Part shown: piece by piece, positions 61,504 to 64,000 of the stretch
Layout: every line of letters begins with the position of its first letter
Position numbering within the stretch: the first letter of the stretch is position 1
NCBI RefSeq assembly: GCF_000230555.1
Contig: NC_016078.1
Span: 3,880,838-3,944,837, forward strand
Source: Pelagibacterium halotolerans B2
GTDB taxonomy: Bacteria > Pseudomonadota > Alphaproteobacteria > Rhizobiales > Devosiaceae
Length of the DNA stretch: 64,000 nucleotides
Reading direction: 5' to 3'
The notes under the pieces: model-generated
Databases searched by the model: none
Told to the model about the DNA's origin: nothing
The model's input: the letters and a program-made list of their open reading frames with translations, nothing else
Made by a program: the position numbers and the translations under genes

Positions 61504-62966
61504 CCCGCGCCATCATGGTCATGGGCACCGGGTCCGATGTCGGTAAGTCCTTGATTGTAGCGGGACTTTGCCGCGCCTTTGCCAATCGCGGCCTTTCGGT
61601 CGCGCCCTTCAAACCGCAAAACATGTCCAACAACGCCGCCGTCACATCCGACGGCGGCGAGATCGGCCGCGCCCAGGCCCTGCAGGCCAAAGCCGCCCGC
61701 AAAGAGCCGGTTACGGCCATGAACCCGGTCCTGCTCAAGCCGGAAAAAGATACGGGTTCTCAAGTGGTTATAAGGGGAAAGCGCGTCGCATCGATGTCGG
61801 CGCGCGATTATTTCAGAAATCGATCCCGATTTATGCCCGCGGTCCTCGATGCGTTTAATCTGCTCGCTGCCCAAAGCGATCTCGTCATCGTCGAGGGCGC
61901 CGGCAGTGCATCGGAAATAAATCTGCGCGAAGGCGATATCGCCAATTTCGGTTTCGCGCAGGAATTGACAATTCCGGTCATCCTTGTCGGCGATATTCAT
62001 CGCGGCGGCGTCATCGCGTCCCTTGCCGGCACGTTTGCCGTCATCGATCGCGCCGATGCCGATCTGATCGCGGCAACGCTGGTCAACAAGTTCCACGGCG
62101 ATCCGACGCTGTTCGACACCGGCCGCGCCATCATCGAAACCCACACCGCGCGCCCCTGTCTCGGCGTCGTGCCTCATTTCGCGCACGCATCCCGTTTGCC
62201 GGCGGAAGATGTGTTAGCCATTGAAAATATTGAACAAAATCCGGGGAAGACCGTCATTGCCGTACCCCGGCTGGGCCGGATCGCCAATTTCGACGACCTC
62301 GATCCCCTGCGCGCCGAGCCCGGCGTCAGCCTGGTCATCGTCCAGCCCGGCCAGCCCATTCCCCGAGACGCAAAGCTCGTCATTCTCCCCGGCTCGAAGG
62401 CCACCCGTGCCGATCTCGACCTGTTCCGCGCCCTGGGCTGGGATATCGATCTCGCCGCCCACATCCGGGCCGGCGGTCATGTCCTGGGCGTCTGCGGCGG
62501 CTACCAGATGCTCGGCACCTCGGTCGCAGACCCCGATGGCGTCGAAGGAAAACCCGGGCAAACTCAAGGGCTTGGCCATCTTGACATCGCAACCCGCCTC
62601 GAAGGGGTCAAACAGCTCCGCCTCGAAACCGCCACCGACGCCGCCTCCGGTCTGCCGCTCACCGGCTACCATATGCATATGGGCGCAACATCCGGCCCCG
62701 ATACAGCCCGCCCCTTCGCCCATGTCGACGGCGTCCCCGAAGGCGCCCGTTCGGCGGACGGAAAAATCATGGGCACCTATCTCCACGGGCTCTTTGCCGC
62801 CGACGCCTTCCGCCGCCAATTCCTTGCAAACCTTGACATTTCCATCGATCCGCTGCTCGATTTCGATCGCCTGATCGACCAGACCCTTGACGATCTCGCC
62901 GCCCATCTCGAGACCCATCTCGACCTCGATGCCATCCTCGCCCTCGCCCGGGAGCCGCAATCGTGA
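61500..62966 (+). CDS. cobQ: Cobyric acid synthase CobQ
   Basis: 488 residues. MGTGSDVGKSLIVAGLCRAF is the P-loop; PFKPQNMSNNAAVT, KEPVTAMNPVLLKP and GSASEINLREGDIAN are the substrate-binding blocks. The amidotransferase domain has Cys in LGVCGGYQMLGTS and His in GTYLHGLFAAD. Amidates four further side chains of adenosylcobyrinic acid diamide. Overlaps the previous and next genes by 4 nt each. Confidence 0.96.
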   Translation: MTRAIMVMGTGSDVGKSLIVAGLCRAFANRGLSVAPFKPQNMSNNAAVTSDGGEIGRAQALQAKAARKEPVTAMNPVLLKPEKDTGSQVVIRGKRVASMSARDYFRNRSRFMPAVLDAFNLLAAQSDLVIVEGAGSASEINLREGDIANFGFAQELTIPVILVGDIHRGGVIASLAGTFAVIDRADADLIAATLVNKFHGDPTLFDTGRAIIETHTARPCLGVVPHFAHASRLPAEDVLAIENIEQNPGKTVIAVPRLGRIANFDDLDPLRAEPGVSLVIVQPGQPIPRDAKLVILPGSKATRADLDLFRALGWDIDLAAHIRAGGHVLGVCGGYQMLGTSVADPDGVEGKPGQTQGLGHLDIATRLEGVKQLRLETATDAASGLPLTGYHMHMGATSGPDTARPFAHVDGVPEGARSADGKIMGTYLHGLFAADAFRRQFLANLDISIDPLLDFDRLIDQTLDDLAAHLETHLDLDAILALAREPQS

Positions 62967-63919
62967 TCGCCTTGCTCGCCGCTATCCTCGAACGGATCGT
63001 GGGCTATCCCGCCTGGCTCACCGACAGGATCGGCCACCCCGTCATCTGGATCGGCAAACTGATCGAGATGCTGGACCAGCGCCAGAACGACCCCGAAAAA
63101 TCCTTTGGTTCCCGGCGGATAGCGGGCGTTGTCGCCATCGCCACGGTCGTGCTCACCGTCCTCGTCGTCACCCTCGGCCTCCAGCAGGTCCTGCGCTTTG
63201 TGCCTTTCGGCTGGCTCGTCGAAATCCTCCTCGCCTCGACCCTGATCGCCCAGAAAGGTCTGCGCGACGCCGTCCTCGCCGTCGCCCGCGCCCTTGGTCA
63301 GCAGGGCATCGACGCCGCCCGCCGCGAAGTCGCCCACATCGTCGGCCGCGACACCGCCGAACTCGACGAAGCCGAGATCTCCCGCGCCGCCATCGAGACC
63401 CTGGCCGAAAACACCTCCGACGGCGTCATCGCGCCGCTCTTGTTTCTCGCCCTTTTCGGCCTGCCCGGCGCCGCGATCTACAAGGCCATAAACACCGCCG
63501 ATTCCATGATCGGCCATCGCTCCGAGCGCTATGCCGCCTTCGGCTGGGCCGCCGCAAAGCTCGACGATCTGGTCAATTTCATCCCCGCGCGCCTGACGGC
63601 GGGCCTCTTCGCCCTCGCCGCCCGCGCCATGCCCGGAGCCGACACGAAAGCCGCCTGGGAAGCCGCCCGCCGCGATGCCCCCCACCACGCCTCCCCCAAC
63701 GCCGGCTGGCCCGAAGCCGCCATGGCCGGCGCTCTCGGCTTCGGTCTCGGCGGCCCGCGCGCTTACAAGGGCGAAACGCTCGATCTGCCGAAAATGGGCG
63801 AGGGCAAACGCAACCTCACCGCCGACGATATCGCAACAGCCATAAGCCTTTACGACAGGGCCATGCTCATCGCGCTGGGCATCCTTGCCGCCTGGGCGCT
63901 ATTCTCGATCGTCTTCTAG
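62963..63919 (+). CDS. cobD: Adenosylcobinamide-phosphate synthase CobD (CbiB type)
   Basis: 318 residues from a GTG overlapping cobQ (GTGA). Membrane protein with GYPAWLTDRIGHPVIWIGKLI, the hallmark VGRDTAELDEAEISRAAIETLAEN split around ENTSDGVIAPLLF, and YKAINTADSMIGHRSERY. It attaches aminopropanol (phosphate) to cobyric acid. The TAG stop is the start of a family A repeat. Confidence 0.95.
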   Translation: MIALLAAILERIVGYPAWLTDRIGHPVIWIGKLIEMLDQRQNDPEKSFGSRRIAGVVAIATVVLTVLVVTLGLQQVLRFVPFGWLVEILLASTLIAQKGLRDAVLAVARALGQQGIDAARREVAHIVGRDTAELDEAEISRAAIETLAENTSDGVIAPLLFLALFGLPGAAIYKAINTADSMIGHRSERYAAFGWAAAKLDDLVNFIPARLTAGLFALAARAMPGADTKAAWEAARRDAPHHASPNAGWPEAAMAGALGFGLGGPRAYKGETLDLPKMGEGKRNLTADDIATAISLYDRAMLIALGILAAWALFSIVF

Positions 63920-64000
63920 AGCGTGTCCAGCAAAAGCATGTCCTCGACGCGATCGGGGATGGAAACGGTTTTGCGGTTCGGACACGCGATAAAACAAAGG
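63920..64000. repeat. Family A palindrome after cobD
   Basis: Arms GCGTGTCC (63921-63928) and GGACACGC (63980-63987) with a middle that contains GCATGTCCTCGACGCGATC as in the third copy at 8490. Runs to the window edge with GATAAAACAAAGG, the same tail as at 15973. Confidence 0.8.

Overview
This window looks like chromosomal DNA of a high-GC alphaproteobacterium of the order Hyphomicrobiales, probably near Devosia or Pelagibacterium. The basis is a SorC-controlled polyol ABC operon with mannitol dehydrogenase, a TGA-N9-TCA iron box of the RirA type, alphaproteobacterial-type Zur boxes, the cobN/cobO (late cobalt insertion) cobalamin pathway, and many dispersed GC-rich intergenic palindromes. 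The genus is inference from gene content only.

Region 1 (1-6954) is one end of an integrative and probably mobilizable element. It carries an edge-truncated unknown gene, a ribbon-helix-helix protein coupled to a ParA ATPase, a divergent KfrA-like coiled-coil DNA-binding protein with an 11-bp inverted-repeat operator, a small unknown protein coupled to a MobA/MobL relaxase, and a 599-residue tyrosine recombinase. The recombinase gene ends the element beside the 3' end of a tRNA-Ser(GGA) gene, which is the likely attachment site. The other end lies left of the window.

Region 2 (7300-11547) holds core genes: a small membrane protein, msrA, a DUF2799-like lipoprotein, 1-Cys peroxiredoxin, a SelW/Rdx-like protein, and a SorC regulator.

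Region 3 (11548-19846) is a polyol uptake and catabolism operon: periplasmic binding protein, two permeases, ATPase, mannitol 2-dehydrogenase, HAD phosphatase and FGGY kinase. Its promoter region has an inverted repeat that suits the SorC regulator. Small accessory genes follow (membrane protein, Xre regulator, MDR reductase, DLH-like hydrolase).

Region 4 (22613-32215) is an amino-sugar (GlcNAc/MurNAc-type) locus. Leftward it reads murQ, binding protein, two permeases, Gfo/Idh oxidoreductase, ATPase; rightward it reads GntR regulator, SIS-domain deaminase/isomerase, nagA. A GntR-type palindrome lies between the two arms.

Region 5 (32393-39235) has an Rrf2 regulator, a VOC protein and a complete peptide-type ABC importer whose two ATPases are fused.

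Region 6 (39555-48582) covers metal homeostasis and odd genes. zur-znuB-znuC stands divergent from znuA, followed by an AztD-type zinc chaperone, with three Zur-box candidates. Then come an iron-box-controlled siderophore-binding protein, a DUF486 membrane protein, an epoxide hydrolase with a divergent WYL regulator, and an aldo/keto reductase.

Region 7 (48683-63919) is a cobalamin cluster behind a B12 riboswitch: a candidate 22-residue ORF, cobW, an unknown membrane protein, cobN, cobO, then cbiG, cobK, cobA, cobB, cobQ, cobD. CobN is lengthened by two in-frame copies of a repeat that elsewhere is intergenic. Several palindromic repeat families are scattered through regions 2-7 and none is seen in the mobile element.
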